From contig JAFDZY010000482.1 of the NCBI GenBank assembly GCA_018266685.1, positions 1-42,664 on the forward strand: a stretch of 42,664 bases of DNA. The letters run 5' to 3'. The stretch comes from Bacteroidota bacterium (lineage in GTDB: Bacteria; Bacteroidota; Bacteroidia; Flavobacteriales_F; PHOS-HE28). The notes below the pieces were generated by a model that saw only the letters and a program-made list of their open reading frames with translations, was not told where the DNA came from and made no database searches. Every line of letters starts with the position of its first letter. Position 1 is the first letter of the stretch. The translations under genes and the position numbers were made by a program. Below are positions 1 through 7,544 of this stretch, in pieces.

Positions 1-63
1 CGCGACAAGGAAGGCACGACCGACGAAGCTTACCGTCCTCGATAGCGAGTCCCCGAGCGAATC

Positions 64-224
64 CCCACCGTCATCGCGAGGCCGAGGTACGAGGCCGAAG
101 CGATCTTTGATTGGCCCGTAGCCCAAAATCAAAGATTGCTTCGGACCTGTTGAATGCACAGACCCTCGCAATGACGGTGGGAGTTGGGCTTATTGAATGC
201 ACAGGCCCTCGCAATGACGGTGGG
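64..224. repeat. Palindromic intergenic repeat with a tandem half-copy
   Basis: Outer arms at 64-80 and 165-181 are reverse complements with one mismatch (CTCGCRATGACGGTGGG). Inner arms at 94-111 and 127-144 also pair with one mismatch (AATCAAAGATYGCTTCGG). The 33 bases at 149-181 recur at 192-224 with two differences, giving a tandem half-copy with a 43-base period. The element ends 3 bases from the stop codon of the gene at 228-1844 on the minus strand, so its transcript would fold just past that gene. It resembles the CGCAATGACG-type interspersed palindromes found in many bacterial genomes. No coding potential was seen. Confidence 0.75.
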
Positions 225-227
225 CAG

Positions 228-1844
228 TCACCGTGCAACCACTACAGTGCGTTCCCACACACCGAGCCCATCAATGCTTCCGCGCAAGAGGTAACTGCCC
301 GGGGCCACACCGGAAACGTCGATGCTCAAAAGTGCATCTGCGCCGCGCCATTCCAGCGTTTGCAGGGTTTTCCCAAGAACATCCATGACCATCACCGTAT
401 AGGCTGGCTTCACACCCTCATACCGCAGGTCCAGTCGGGACTGCGCGGGCTGCGGATAGACCGCTGGATGGAAACCGCCATGTTCCGCTACACCAACCGT
501 GTTGACCACAACCCCCGCTGAAACCAGGATGCACGGTGAACCCAAGTTTACCCTTACCTGGTAGGTGCCGTTTGCCTGGGGCACAAAACTCTGGCCCGTG
601 GCTCCTGGCACGGGAACTCCGTTGAGGAGCCATTGCCAGCTATTCCCCGGGGTGCTGGTCAGTGCTGTTCCATCGAAGGTGGCCACCGGATCGGCCATGG
701 GGCACGCATCCACGATCTTCTTCACCGTGCCATGGTCCACGTCCGTCACATAAAGCTCGCCGTCCATATCCTCGCCAAACCCGGAATAGCCACTGTTCCC
801 GGTCATCAGCAGGGTGTCCACATCGTTGTTGGCCCCGAACGTGAGGAAATCCCCGCTGCAGTAGTCCGTAAAAATGTACTTGCCATACAGGTGCGGGAAC
901 TGCGTTCCTCGGTACACATACCCACCGATCACCGAGCACCAACCTTGGCTGCCATGGTTGAAGGCCGCCACGGGGTCCGTGAAGGGACCATCTGAAGAAC
1001 ATCCGGCCTGGCTAACGCCCGGCGTGGCCACGAAACCCTCGCGGCAACGCCAACCGAAGTTGGCCCCGCCCCCGTTCGCCGCAGGCCAGTGATCCACTTC
1101 TTCCCACGCATTCTGGCCAACATCCCCGATCCACAGGTCTCCGTTAAGCCGGTCGAAACTGTAGCGCCAAGGATTGCGCAACCCGCTGGCCCAGATCTCC
1201 GGCAATGTGTCCTGTGCGCCCACAAAGGGATTGTCCGCAGGAATTGCGTACGTGGAATCATGCTGTGACACGTCAATGCGGATCATCTTGGCCAACGGCA
1301 CGTTCATGTTCTGCCCATTGCCATTGGGGTCGTTGCCGCTGCCTCCGTCGCCAAAGCCACAATACAAGTATCCGTCCGGCCCAAACTGCAGGCATCCGCC
1401 ATTGTGGTTCCAATAGGGTTGGGCCACGGTGTACAGCACCACCTCACTGGCGGGGTCGGCCAAATTGGGGTCGCTGCTGACATGGAAGCGTGAAATGCGG
1501 CTGGTACCGGCACCGCTGCCATGGATGTAGTACACATAGAAAAAGCCATTGGTGGCATAGCCCGGATCGAACGCCATGCCCAACAAGCCCTGTTCACTGG
1601 CATCACTGTTCACCTGGCTCGTAATATCCAGGAACGGCGCAGGAAGCACCTGCATGCTATCGGTGATGACCTTGATCGTCCCGGGCCGGTTCACCACAAA
1701 AAGGCGGCTGTCGCCCGCATTGGCCACAAACACCGGCCCATCGAGGCCCGTGGCCCAAGTATGCAAGGCGATCTTGGCGGGATTCTGCTGCGCTTGGGCA
1801 CAGGAGGAAAGCAAGGCAACGAGCGCAAAAAGGGTCTTTTTCAT
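228..1844 (-). CDS. Secreted PQQ-dependent sugar dehydrogenase-like beta-propeller with T9SS sorting domain
   Basis: 538 residues. The start at 1844 is chosen because it opens directly on a signal peptide (MKKTLFALVALLSSCAQA); an upstream ATG at 1919 would add 25 unlikely residues. Residues about 25-390 match the glucose/sorbosone dehydrogenase (GSDH) beta-propeller family: a GLDGPVFVAN opening, LLGMAFDPGYATNGFFYVYY, WNHNGGCLQFGPDGYLY, and ASGLRNPWRYSFD followed by GDLWIGDVGQNAWEEVD. These families usually oxidise sugars with PQQ, but many environmental members have no tested substrate. An Ig-like stretch follows (about 395-450). The last 85 residues or so form a T9SS C-terminal domain (YPQPAQSRLDL, MDVLGKTLQTL, APGSYLLR), so export to the cell surface or medium is expected. 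It is divergent from prfC, with a TACTTTCG box 36 bases upstream. Confidence 0.88.
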   Translation of the reverse strand: MKKTLFALVALLSSCAQAQQNPAKIALHTWATGLDGPVFVANAGDSRLFVVNRPGTIKVITDSMQVLPAPFLDITSQVNSDASEQGLLGMAFDPGYATNGFFYVYYIHGSGAGTSRISRFHVSSDPNLADPASEVVLYTVAQPYWNHNGGCLQFGPDGYLYCGFGDGGSGNDPNGNGQNMNVPLAKMIRIDVSQHDSTYAIPADNPFVGAQDTLPEIWASGLRNPWRYSFDRLNGDLWIGDVGQNAWEEVDHWPAANGGGANFGWRCREGFVATPGVSQAGCSSDGPFTDPVAAFNHGSQGWCSVIGGYVYRGTQFPHLYGKYIFTDYCSGDFLTFGANNDVDTLLMTGNSGYSGFGEDMDGELYVTDVDHGTVKKIVDACPMADPVATFDGTALTSTPGNSWQWLLNGVPVPGATGQSFVPQANGTYQVRVNLGSPCILVSAGVVVNTVGVAEHGGFHPAVYPQPAQSRLDLRYEGVKPAYTVMVMDVLGKTLQTLEWRGADALLSIDVSGVAPGSYLLRGSIDGLGVWERTVVVAR

Positions 1845-1880
1845 GGTGCTTGTACCGGTGTTGGGCCGGAGTTGGAATGC

Positions 1881-1888
1881 CGAAAGTA
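1881..1888 (-). promoter_or_regulatory. -7 box (TACTTTCG) for the sugar dehydrogenase-like gene
   Basis: TACTTTCG on the minus strand matches the Bacteroidota TAnnTTTG element with T>C at position 7. It lies 36 bases before the ATG at 1844 and 32 bases from the oppositely facing prfC box at 1921-1928. No convincing -33 TTG was seen. Confidence 0.5.
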
Positions 1889-1920
1889 AAGCACCGTGAA
1901 GCCCACCTGTTGCAACCACC

Positions 1921-1928
1921 TACATTTG
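1921..1928 (+). promoter_or_regulatory. -7 box (TACATTTG) for prfC
   Basis: An exact TAnnTTTG match 15 bases before the prfC ATG at 1944. It predicts a 5' leader of about 5-10 bases. It also argues against the upstream in-frame ATG at 1896, which lies before the promoter box. Confidence 0.65.
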
Positions 1929-1943
1929 CGGCCCTTTTCGGCC

Positions 1944-3539
1944 ATGGGTCAGCAGCAGGAAATAGCCAAGCGGCGCACGTTCGCCATCATCAGCCACCCG
2001 GACGCGGGCAAAACCACGCTTACTGAGAAATTCCTGCTCTATGGCGGTGCGATCCAAACCGCAGGGGCAGTGAAGAGCAACAAGATCCGCAAGGGAGCCA
2101 CCAGTGATTTCATGGAGATCGAGCGGCAGCGCGGCATCTCCGTGAGCACCTCGGTCATGACCTTTGAATATGGCGGGGTGCTGATGAACCTGCTGGACAC
2201 GCCCGGCCACAAGGACTTTGCGGAGGACACCTACCGTACGCTTACCGCCGTGGACAGCGTGGTGCTGGTGATCGACTCCACGAAAGGCGTGGAACCCCAG
2301 ACCGAACGGCTGATGGAAGTGTGCCGGATGCGCAACACGCCGGTAATCGTCTTCATCAACAAGCTGGACCTGGAGGGCCGGGATGCCTTCTCCCTGCTGG
2401 ATGAACTGGAGGAAAAACTTTCAATCCGGGTGCGCCCGCTGAGCTGGCCGATCGGTGTGGGGGCCACTTTTCAAGGCGTGTATGACCTGTTTGACCATGA
2501 CTTAAGGCTCTTCGAGGCGGGAAAAACCAAAAAGGAATTGGCCGACGAACGGATCGATGACTTGGCAGACCCCAGGTTGGACAGCCTGTTGGGCAGTGAT
2601 CCGGCCGCGGAATTGCGCAGTGAAGTGGAACTGGTGAACGGCGTTTACGACCCGCTTGACGTGACTGCGTACAGAAAGGGGGCCGTGGCCCCGGTGTTCT
2701 TCGGCAGTGCCTTCAACAACTTCGGCGTGCGCGAGGTGCTGGACACCTTCATCCGCATTGCACCTCCCCCTGGGCCACGCGACACGGACCAAGGCACCGT
2801 CTCCCCGGAAGACCCCGCGTTCAGCGGCTTCGTGTTCAAGATACACGCCAACCTGGACCCCAACCACCGCGACCGTGTTGCCTTCCTACGGATCTGTTCG
2901 GGACAATTCAAGCGGAACACCTTTTACCACCATGTCCGCTTGAACAAACAGCTGCGCTTTGCCAATCCCACGGCATTCCTCGCCGCACAGAAATCGCTGG
3001 TGGAAGAAGCCTGGCCGGGCGATGTGATCGGCTTGTTCGATACCGGCAACTTCAAGATCGGCGACACCCTCACCGACGGTGCGAACTTCAACTTCCGGGG
3101 CATCCCGGCGTTCTCGCCGGAACTGTTCCGTGAACTGGTGAACATGGACCCCATGCGCAGCAAGCAGCTGGACAAAGGCATCCGCCAGCTTACCGAGGAA
3201 GGAGTGGCGCAGCTGTTCACCCAGCAGCCCGGCAACAAAAAAATCGTGGGGTGCGTGGGCGAGCTTCAGTTCGACGTGATCCGTTACCGGCTGGAACACG
3301 AATACGGCGCCAATTGTGCCTTCCAGGCCATTGCGGCACACAAGGCCTGCTGGCTCACCAGCGATGACCCCGCTGCCTTGCAGGCTTTCATACGGATCAA
3401 GTCCACCCAGGTGGTACAGGATAAGGACGACAACCCCGTGTTCATGGCCCCATCCGCCTACATGTTGGACCTTGAACGCCGCAACAACCCGGAAATCAGC
3501 TTCCACCTGACCAACGAGTTCAAGACCTTGCAGGTATAG
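1944..3539 (+). CDS. prfC: Peptide chain release factor 3 (RF3), translation GTPase
   Basis: 531 residues, close to the family's usual length of about 529. RF3 is a cytoplasmic GTPase that ejects RF1/RF2 from the ribosome after peptide release. G1 is H18-P-D-A-G-K-T-T25, G3 is D85-T-P-G-H89, and G4 is N139-K-L-D142. The RF3-typical opening ([21 protein letters not shown]) and the domain order GTPase, beta-barrel, RF3 C-terminal domain ([21 protein letters not shown]) are intact. The start at 1944 is preferred over 1896 because family alignments begin near here and the promoter box at 1921 lies between the two ATGs. The next gene on the same strand has its own box, so prfC is probably monocistronic. 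Confidence 0.96.
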   Translation: MGQQQEIAKRRTFAIISHPDAGKTTLTEKFLLYGGAIQTAGAVKSNKIRKGATSDFMEIERQRGISVSTSVMTFEYGGVLMNLLDTPGHKDFAEDTYRTLTAVDSVVLVIDSTKGVEPQTERLMEVCRMRNTPVIVFINKLDLEGRDAFSLLDELEEKLSIRVRPLSWPIGVGATFQGVYDLFDHDLRLFEAGKTKKELADERIDDLADPRLDSLLGSDPAAELRSEVELVNGVYDPLDVTAYRKGAVAPVFFGSAFNNFGVREVLDTFIRIAPPPGPRDTDQGTVSPEDPAFSGFVFKIHANLDPNHRDRVAFLRICSGQFKRNTFYHHVRLNKQLRFANPTAFLAAQKSLVEEAWPGDVIGLFDTGNFKIGDTLTDGANFNFRGIPAFSPELFRELVNMDPMRSKQLDKGIRQLTEEGVAQLFTQQPGNKKIVGCVGELQFDVIRYRLEHEYGANCAFQAIAAHKACWLTSDDPAALQAFIRIKSTQVVQDKDDNPVFMAPSAYMLDLERRNNPEISFHLTNEFKTLQV

Positions 3540-3629
3540 GCCAAAGAGGATCAGGCGTTTGGTGCAACCCATCCGGGCACGAAAGCGTCAAAGGATCGTT
3601 AACAGCGGAACACGGGTTCGGCCCCCATC

Positions 3630-3637
3630 TACTTTTG
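3630..3637 (+). promoter_or_regulatory. -7 box (TACTTTTG) predicting a leaderless transcript
   Basis: An exact TAnnTTTG match only 4 bases before the ATG at 3642. With transcription normally starting a few bases after this element, the mRNA would begin at or next to the start codon. Confidence 0.6.
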
Positions 3638-3641
3638 CCTT

Positions 3642-5123
3642 ATGCGAACCACCTTCTTGCTCATCGCCTCAATGGCTGTTGGAACGCTTTGCGCGCAAGA
3701 CAAGCGCGAGCTGAAGTTCACCATTGACGGCACCGCGCATGACACTATTTACCTGGCCAACTACTACGGCAACAAGCTGTACTATGCGGACACCACCGTG
3801 GCCAATGCCAAGGGAGTCATCCTTTTCAACCGCCCCGGCGGATACAAGGCGGGTGTGTATGCCGTGGTGATCCCAGGCCCGAAGTATTTCGAATTCCTGG
3901 TGAACGAACCCGTGGTGGAAATGAAAAGCGACACGGCCGCCCTGAACGAGCACCTCAGCGTGGTGAAGTCGAAGGAAAACCAGCTCTTCCTGGCCTACGT
4001 GCGGTTCCTGGGGGACAAAAAGACCGAGGCCGATGCGGTGGCCAAGAAATTGGAAGCCACTGAAGACCCCATTGCCAAAGCTGCATTCAAGGAACAGCTA
4101 AAAAAGATGGAAACTGAGGTGCTCGCCTACCAGAACAAGCTGGTGGCGGAGAACCCGGGCACTTATGCCGCCAGCATCGTAAAGATGAGCATTGCGCCTG
4201 AGCAGAAGGAAATCAAAAAGGCTGACGGTAGCGTGGACAGCGCCGCGACCTACTATAACTACCGCGCGCATTTTTGGGACAACACAAATCTAAAAGACCC
4301 TAGGAACCTGCGCACCCCCGTGTTCCAAAACAAATTTGATGAATACATCGGCAAAGTGGTACCGCAAGTGCCGGACACCATCAACAAATGCGCCGATGAG
4401 CTGATCCAGCGCATGGACGACAACGGCGACCTGTTCAAGTTTGCCGTGAACGGCATTACATACAAATACGAAACCAGTGACATCATGGGCATGGACGCCG
4501 TGTTCGTACACATGGCGCAGACCTACTACTGCCCGCAGAACGGCACCAAGAGCCGCGCCACTTGGATGGATGCTGACAAGCTGAAGAAGCTCTGCGAGCG
4601 TGCCGACAAGGAAGCCCCTTTGATCATTGGCTCCGTTGGCAAGAACATCCTGCTTCCGGACACGACTGAAGCCAATTGGCTGGGCTACTACAACATGCCG
4701 GACAAATATGTTCTGCTGGTGTTCTGGGATCCCCATTGCGGGCATTGCAAGAAGGTGCTGCCAAAGCTTCATGAAGACTGGAAGGAAAAACTTAAGCCCT
4801 TGGGCGTAGGCGTATTTGCCGTGGCCAAGGCAACGGACAGTACGCTCTTCGCGGATTGGAAGGCCTTTATCAGGGACAACCACTTGGATTGGACCAACGT
4901 GGGCCTTACTTGGCATGTTTACGAAGAGGCCAAGACCGCTTCCTACAAATTCATACCGAAATACACCACGATTGAGAGCCTGAACTACGCCAACACGTGG
5001 GATGTGTACAGCACTCCGAAGTTCTTCCTGCTGGACAAGGACCACAAGATCGTAGGCAAGCAATTGGACATTGACCAAATGGTGGACTTGGTCAACGCAT
5101 TGGAAAAGCGGAAAAAGGGCTGA
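3642..5123 (+). CDS. Secreted thioredoxin-fold protein (TlpA/ResA-like), periplasmic
   Basis: 493 residues with a signal peptide (MRTTFLLIASMAVGTLCAQ). Residues about 20-110 form the beta-rich N-terminal domain common in Bacteroidota thioredoxin-like proteins (DUF4369 type). The middle, about 110-310, is helical and charged, and resembles the DUF5106 type. The C-terminal thioredoxin domain carries the redox motif C366-G-H-C369 in VFWDPHCGHCKKVLPKLH, with the cis-Pro region at YSTPKFFLLDKDHKIVGKQ. The likely role is thiol-disulfide exchange or cytochrome c/disulfide maturation in the periplasm; the substrate cannot be told from sequence. A degraded copy of its last 20 codons lies 164 bases downstream. 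Confidence 0.88.
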   Translation: MRTTFLLIASMAVGTLCAQDKRELKFTIDGTAHDTIYLANYYGNKLYYADTTVANAKGVILFNRPGGYKAGVYAVVIPGPKYFEFLVNEPVVEMKSDTAALNEHLSVVKSKENQLFLAYVRFLGDKKTEADAVAKKLEATEDPIAKAAFKEQLKKMETEVLAYQNKLVAENPGTYAASIVKMSIAPEQKEIKKADGSVDSAATYYNYRAHFWDNTNLKDPRNLRTPVFQNKFDEYIGKVVPQVPDTINKCADELIQRMDDNGDLFKFAVNGITYKYETSDIMGMDAVFVHMAQTYYCPQNGTKSRATWMDADKLKKLCERADKEAPLIIGSVGKNILLPDTTEANWLGYYNMPDKYVLLVFWDPHCGHCKKVLPKLHEDWKEKLKPLGVGVFAVAKATDSTLFADWKAFIRDNHLDWTNVGLTWHVYEEAKTASYKFIPKYTTIESLNYANTWDVYSTPKFFLLDKDHKIVGKQLDIDQMVDLVNALEKRKKG

Positions 5124-5174
5124 GCAAGCCATTCCGTTGGGAAATTCCATCGCATGCTGTAAAGCGTCGTTGTC

Positions 5175-5206
5175 GCAGGGTCTCCTGCGGAAGACCGCTG
5201 CGGGAG
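5175..5206. repeat. 32-bp interspersed hairpin repeat, copy 1
   Basis: Identical over 32 bases to 28050-28081. The core folds as a 9-bp stem with two G-U pairs around a 7-base loop (CTCCTGCGG / CTGCGGGAG). It lies between the thioredoxin-like gene and the relic of its paralogue, so it may mark a past rearrangement point. Confidence 0.75.
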
Positions 5207-5224
5207 GATTGTGTTAGCGGCACC

Positions 5225-5291
5225 CAGTTGGACGTGGACCAGATGGTTAACCTGATCAACGCACTGGAGAAGCGCTAGAAGGGCTGAGCAA
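5225..5291 (+). pseudogene. 3'-end relic of a second thioredoxin-like gene
   Basis: These 67 bases align without gaps to 5061-5127, the end of the preceding gene, with 54 identities. In frame they encode QLDVDQMVNLINALEKR then TAG, against QLDIDQMVDLVNALEKRKKG in the intact gene. The differences are silent or conservative (I/V, D/N, V/I), the mark of a paralogue that was once under selection, not a recent copying error. Similarity continues through the old TGA and four bases past it, then stops. No start codon or thioredoxin motif remains. Confidence 0.8.
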
Positions 5292-5296
5292 TATGT

Positions 5297-6376
5297 TCAC
5301 AGGCGCGCCGCCCGTTGGCGAAGCAGGTGATCGGCCAGCACCAAGCAGCACATGGCCTCCACAATGGGCACTGCGCGCGGCACCACACAAGGGTCATGAC
5401 GCCCTTTCCCTTCCAGCACCACTTCCCGGCCTTCACGGTCCAGCGTGGTTTGTGGGCGCATCAACGTGCTCACGGGTTTAAAGGCCACGTCGAACAGGAT
5501 GTCCTCGCCGTTGCTGATGCCGCCTTGCACGCCGCCACTGCGGTTGGTGGCCGTGCCAATGGCCCCGCCCCGCTCCACAAAAGCGTCGTTGTGCGCAGAG
5601 CCGCGCATGGCGGCAGCATCGAAGCCACTGCCGAACTCCACGCCCTTCACTGCATTGATGCTGAACATGGCTTTGCCAAGATCCGCATGCAGCTTGTCAA
5701 ACACCGGTTCACCCAAGCCCGCCGGCACTCCTTGTGCCACACAGGAGATCCTGCCCCCCAGCGTGTCCCCTTCGGCCCTCACTTGTGCGATCAACGCCGC
5801 CATGCGCTCCGCCATGTCCCGGTCCGGACAACGCACATCATTCCCGTACACTTGGTCCAAACGCAGGTTCTGATACGGCACTGTGAGGCGCTCCGTTCCA
5901 ACTTGGCTTACCCAGCCATGCACCGCCACGCCAGCTGTGGCAAGTAATTGCCGCGCAATTGCACCAGCGGCCACGCGCACGGCGGTCTCGCGCGCACTCG
6001 CCCTTCCGCCGCCGCGATGGTCCCGCAAGCCGAACTTCGCTTCCCATGTCCGGTCGGCATGTCCGGGGCGAAATGCATCCTTCAAGTGGTCGTAGTCCCC
6101 GCTCCGCGCATCCTTGTTCCTAATGATGAAGCCAATGGGCGTGCCCAACGTGGTTCCCCCGAACACACCGCTGAGTATTTCCACTGTATCGCTCTCCTGC
6201 CGTGGTGTTCCCAACGGTGTAGTGCCGGGGCGGCGGCGGTCCAGCTCCTCCTGTACGGCCATCGTATCCAACTTCAGCCCTGCGGGGCAGCCCTCCACCA
6301 CCCCACCAATGGCCGGCCCATGGCTTTCACCGAAACTGGTGAGCTTGAAGATGGTGCCAAACGTGCTGCCCGACAT
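5297..6376 (-). CDS. aroC: Chorismate synthase
   Basis: 359 residues, typical for the family. It converts 5-enolpyruvylshikimate-3-phosphate to chorismate, the last shikimate-pathway step, using reduced FMN. Signature stretches include the N-terminal GTIFKLTSFGESHGPAIGGV, the RRRPGTTPLGTPRQESD region, RPGHADRTWEAKFG followed by DHRGGGRASARET, and the C-terminal GGISNGEDILFDVAFKP. The start at 6376 (MSGSTFG) fits the family; an upstream ATG at 6460 would add 28 unrelated residues. A TACCTTCG box ends 4 bases before this ATG. Another shikimate gene, aroQ, lies about 9 kb away, so the pathway is not in one operon. Confidence 0.96.
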   Translation of the reverse strand: MSGSTFGTIFKLTSFGESHGPAIGGVVEGCPAGLKLDTMAVQEELDRRRPGTTPLGTPRQESDTVEILSGVFGGTTLGTPIGFIIRNKDARSGDYDHLKDAFRPGHADRTWEAKFGLRDHRGGGRASARETAVRVAAGAIARQLLATAGVAVHGWVSQVGTERLTVPYQNLRLDQVYGNDVRCPDRDMAERMAALIAQVRAEGDTLGGRISCVAQGVPAGLGEPVFDKLHADLGKAMFSINAVKGVEFGSGFDAAAMRGSAHNDAFVERGGAIGTATNRSGGVQGGISNGEDILFDVAFKPVSTLMRPQTTLDREGREVVLEGKGRHDPCVVPRAVPIVEAMCCLVLADHLLRQRAARL

Positions 6377-6380
6377 GCGG

Positions 6381-6388
6381 CGAAGGTA
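6381..6388 (-). promoter_or_regulatory. -7 box (TACCTTCG) for aroC, probably leaderless
   Basis: TAnnTTTG with one substitution (T>C), 4 bases before the aroC ATG at 6376. The octamer TACCTTCG recurs before bshC and the universal stress gene, which supports it as a real local variant. Confidence 0.55.
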
Positions 6389-6453
6389 GCTGCCAATGAA
6401 GCGCGCAACGGCGGAAGCAGGGGCCGCTGTTTCTTTGCAAAACAACCCTGCCC

Positions 6454-6942
6454 ATGCCAACCGAGGCCCAAGTGCTCAGCCATGTGATGGACCGCGCCCG
6501 CGAGTGGACGCGCTACTACCTCTCGCCCCTGAAAGGAGCAGATCCGCACCGCCAGTTCGTATGCGACGGCAAGCCACTGAATACGGTATTTTGGTTGGTG
6601 GCCCACCTGGCGACTTCGGAAAATGGATTGTTGCTGGCGGCCACCAAAGGTCCGTTTGAAAAATTCTGGTGGGCAAAGCACTTCACCCTGGGTGCTCCCG
6701 GCCTCCCACCGGAGGAATGCCCTACGTTCGCTGAGGTTTGGGAAACCTTTAATGCTGTGCATCTCAATGCCGTGGCCCACGTGGCCCAACTCGATGATGC
6801 CGCACTGAACGCCCCCAACCCCACTAAGCTCTCCATCGGGGATACTGTACGCGATGTGATCACACATGCCATCCGCCATGAATCAGGCCATTCCGGGCAA
6901 CTGGCCTGGCTTTGCAAGATGTATGGCATTAAAATGATCTAG
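6454..6942 (+). CDS. DinB-like superfamily protein
   Basis: 162 residues forming the four-helix DinB/YfiT-like fold. The expected metal-ligand pattern is present: H51 in the second helix (LVAHLATSENGLLL) and an HxxxH pair, H142-E-S-G-H146, near the C-terminus (HAIRHESGHSGQLAWL). Family members are often thiol-dependent transferases; in bacillithiol producers some are bacillithiol S-transferases. Since bshC is in this window, that role is possible, but it is inference. A TTTCTTTG box (6430-6437) lies 16 bases before the ATG. The next gene starts 5 bases after its stop, so the two are probably cotranscribed. Confidence 0.8.
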   Translation: MPTEAQVLSHVMDRAREWTRYYLSPLKGADPHRQFVCDGKPLNTVFWLVAHLATSENGLLLAATKGPFEKFWWAKHFTLGAPGLPPEECPTFAEVWETFNAVHLNAVAHVAQLDDAALNAPNPTKLSIGDTVRDVITHAIRHESGHSGQLAWLCKMYGIKMI

Positions 6943-6947
6943 GCACC

Positions 6948-7544
6948 ATGAGGGAAGCTGGCCCGGTGCTGGCCGATGGATCGCTCAATGAAGCAGCTGT
7001 GCAGTTGCTCCATGCGGTGAGCAGCGTGGACAAAGACCTGCTGCGGGCCGTACGCATCAGGCCATCGCGAAACAACTGGTTGCACGCGCCCTGGTATCCC
7101 TACCGCAGGGGCGGTGCATTGACCATTGGGCGGACCATCTGGTTCACGGGCATTTGGTTCGCCCTTGATGGCTATGGAGATGGAAGCCCAGCTTCCAACC
7201 GCCAGTGGCTGCTGCACCTGGCACATGAAGTAGGCCATTTGCCGCAAGCCAAACGTTTCGGGTACAGTCTCTTCGCCAAATGCAGGTATGTGGCCGCATT
7301 CTTTTTGCAATACGCCGCCGGATTCCTCCTGCTGAAGAAAGACCCGCACGACTGCCCGTTGGAACGCGAGGCCGATGCAGGCCGCGTGGTGCTCCTGCAC
7401 CTCATGGCAGATGCTGCCGCCTCCGGGCAATTGCTGGCCGCCGTACACCGGAATGATGTGCAAGCGGTACACACTTGGTGTACGGAGCGCGAACCACTGA
7501 TCGCGGCGCTTTCCGCGACGAAGGACAAGGGCCAATTCGCCTAA
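6948..7544 (+). CDS. Small HExxH metalloprotease-like protein (DUF4157-like)
   Basis: 198 residues, no clear signal peptide. It holds H93-E-V-G-H97 followed by LPQ, and about 40 residues later E139-R-E-A-D143. The spacing HExxHxxQ...ExEAD resembles DUF4157-type zinc peptidase-like domains, where the later acidic residues may complete the metal site. Between them is a hydrophobic stretch (YVAAFFLQYAAGFLLL, about 114-129) that could be a membrane-facing helix. Zinc binding is inferred. It follows the DinB-like gene by 5 bases. Its TAA overlaps, on the other strand, the TAG of the gene at 7541-8599. The family assignment is tentative. Confidence 0.6.
   Translation: MREAGPVLADGSLNEAAVQLLHAVSSVDKDLLRAVRIRPSRNNWLHAPWYPYRRGGALTIGRTIWFTGIWFALDGYGDGSPASNRQWLLHLAHEVGHLPQAKRFGYSLFAKCRYVAAFFLQYAAGFLLLKKDPHDCPLEREADAGRVVLLHLMADAAASGQLLAAVHRNDVQAVHTWCTEREPLIAALSATKDKGQFA

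Noticed and set aside
1..45. Possible tail of an upstream gene (RDKEGTTDEAYRPR then TAG at 43-45)
   Set aside because: Only 14 codons are visible, with no family pattern; chance open frames of that size are common in GC-rich DNA.
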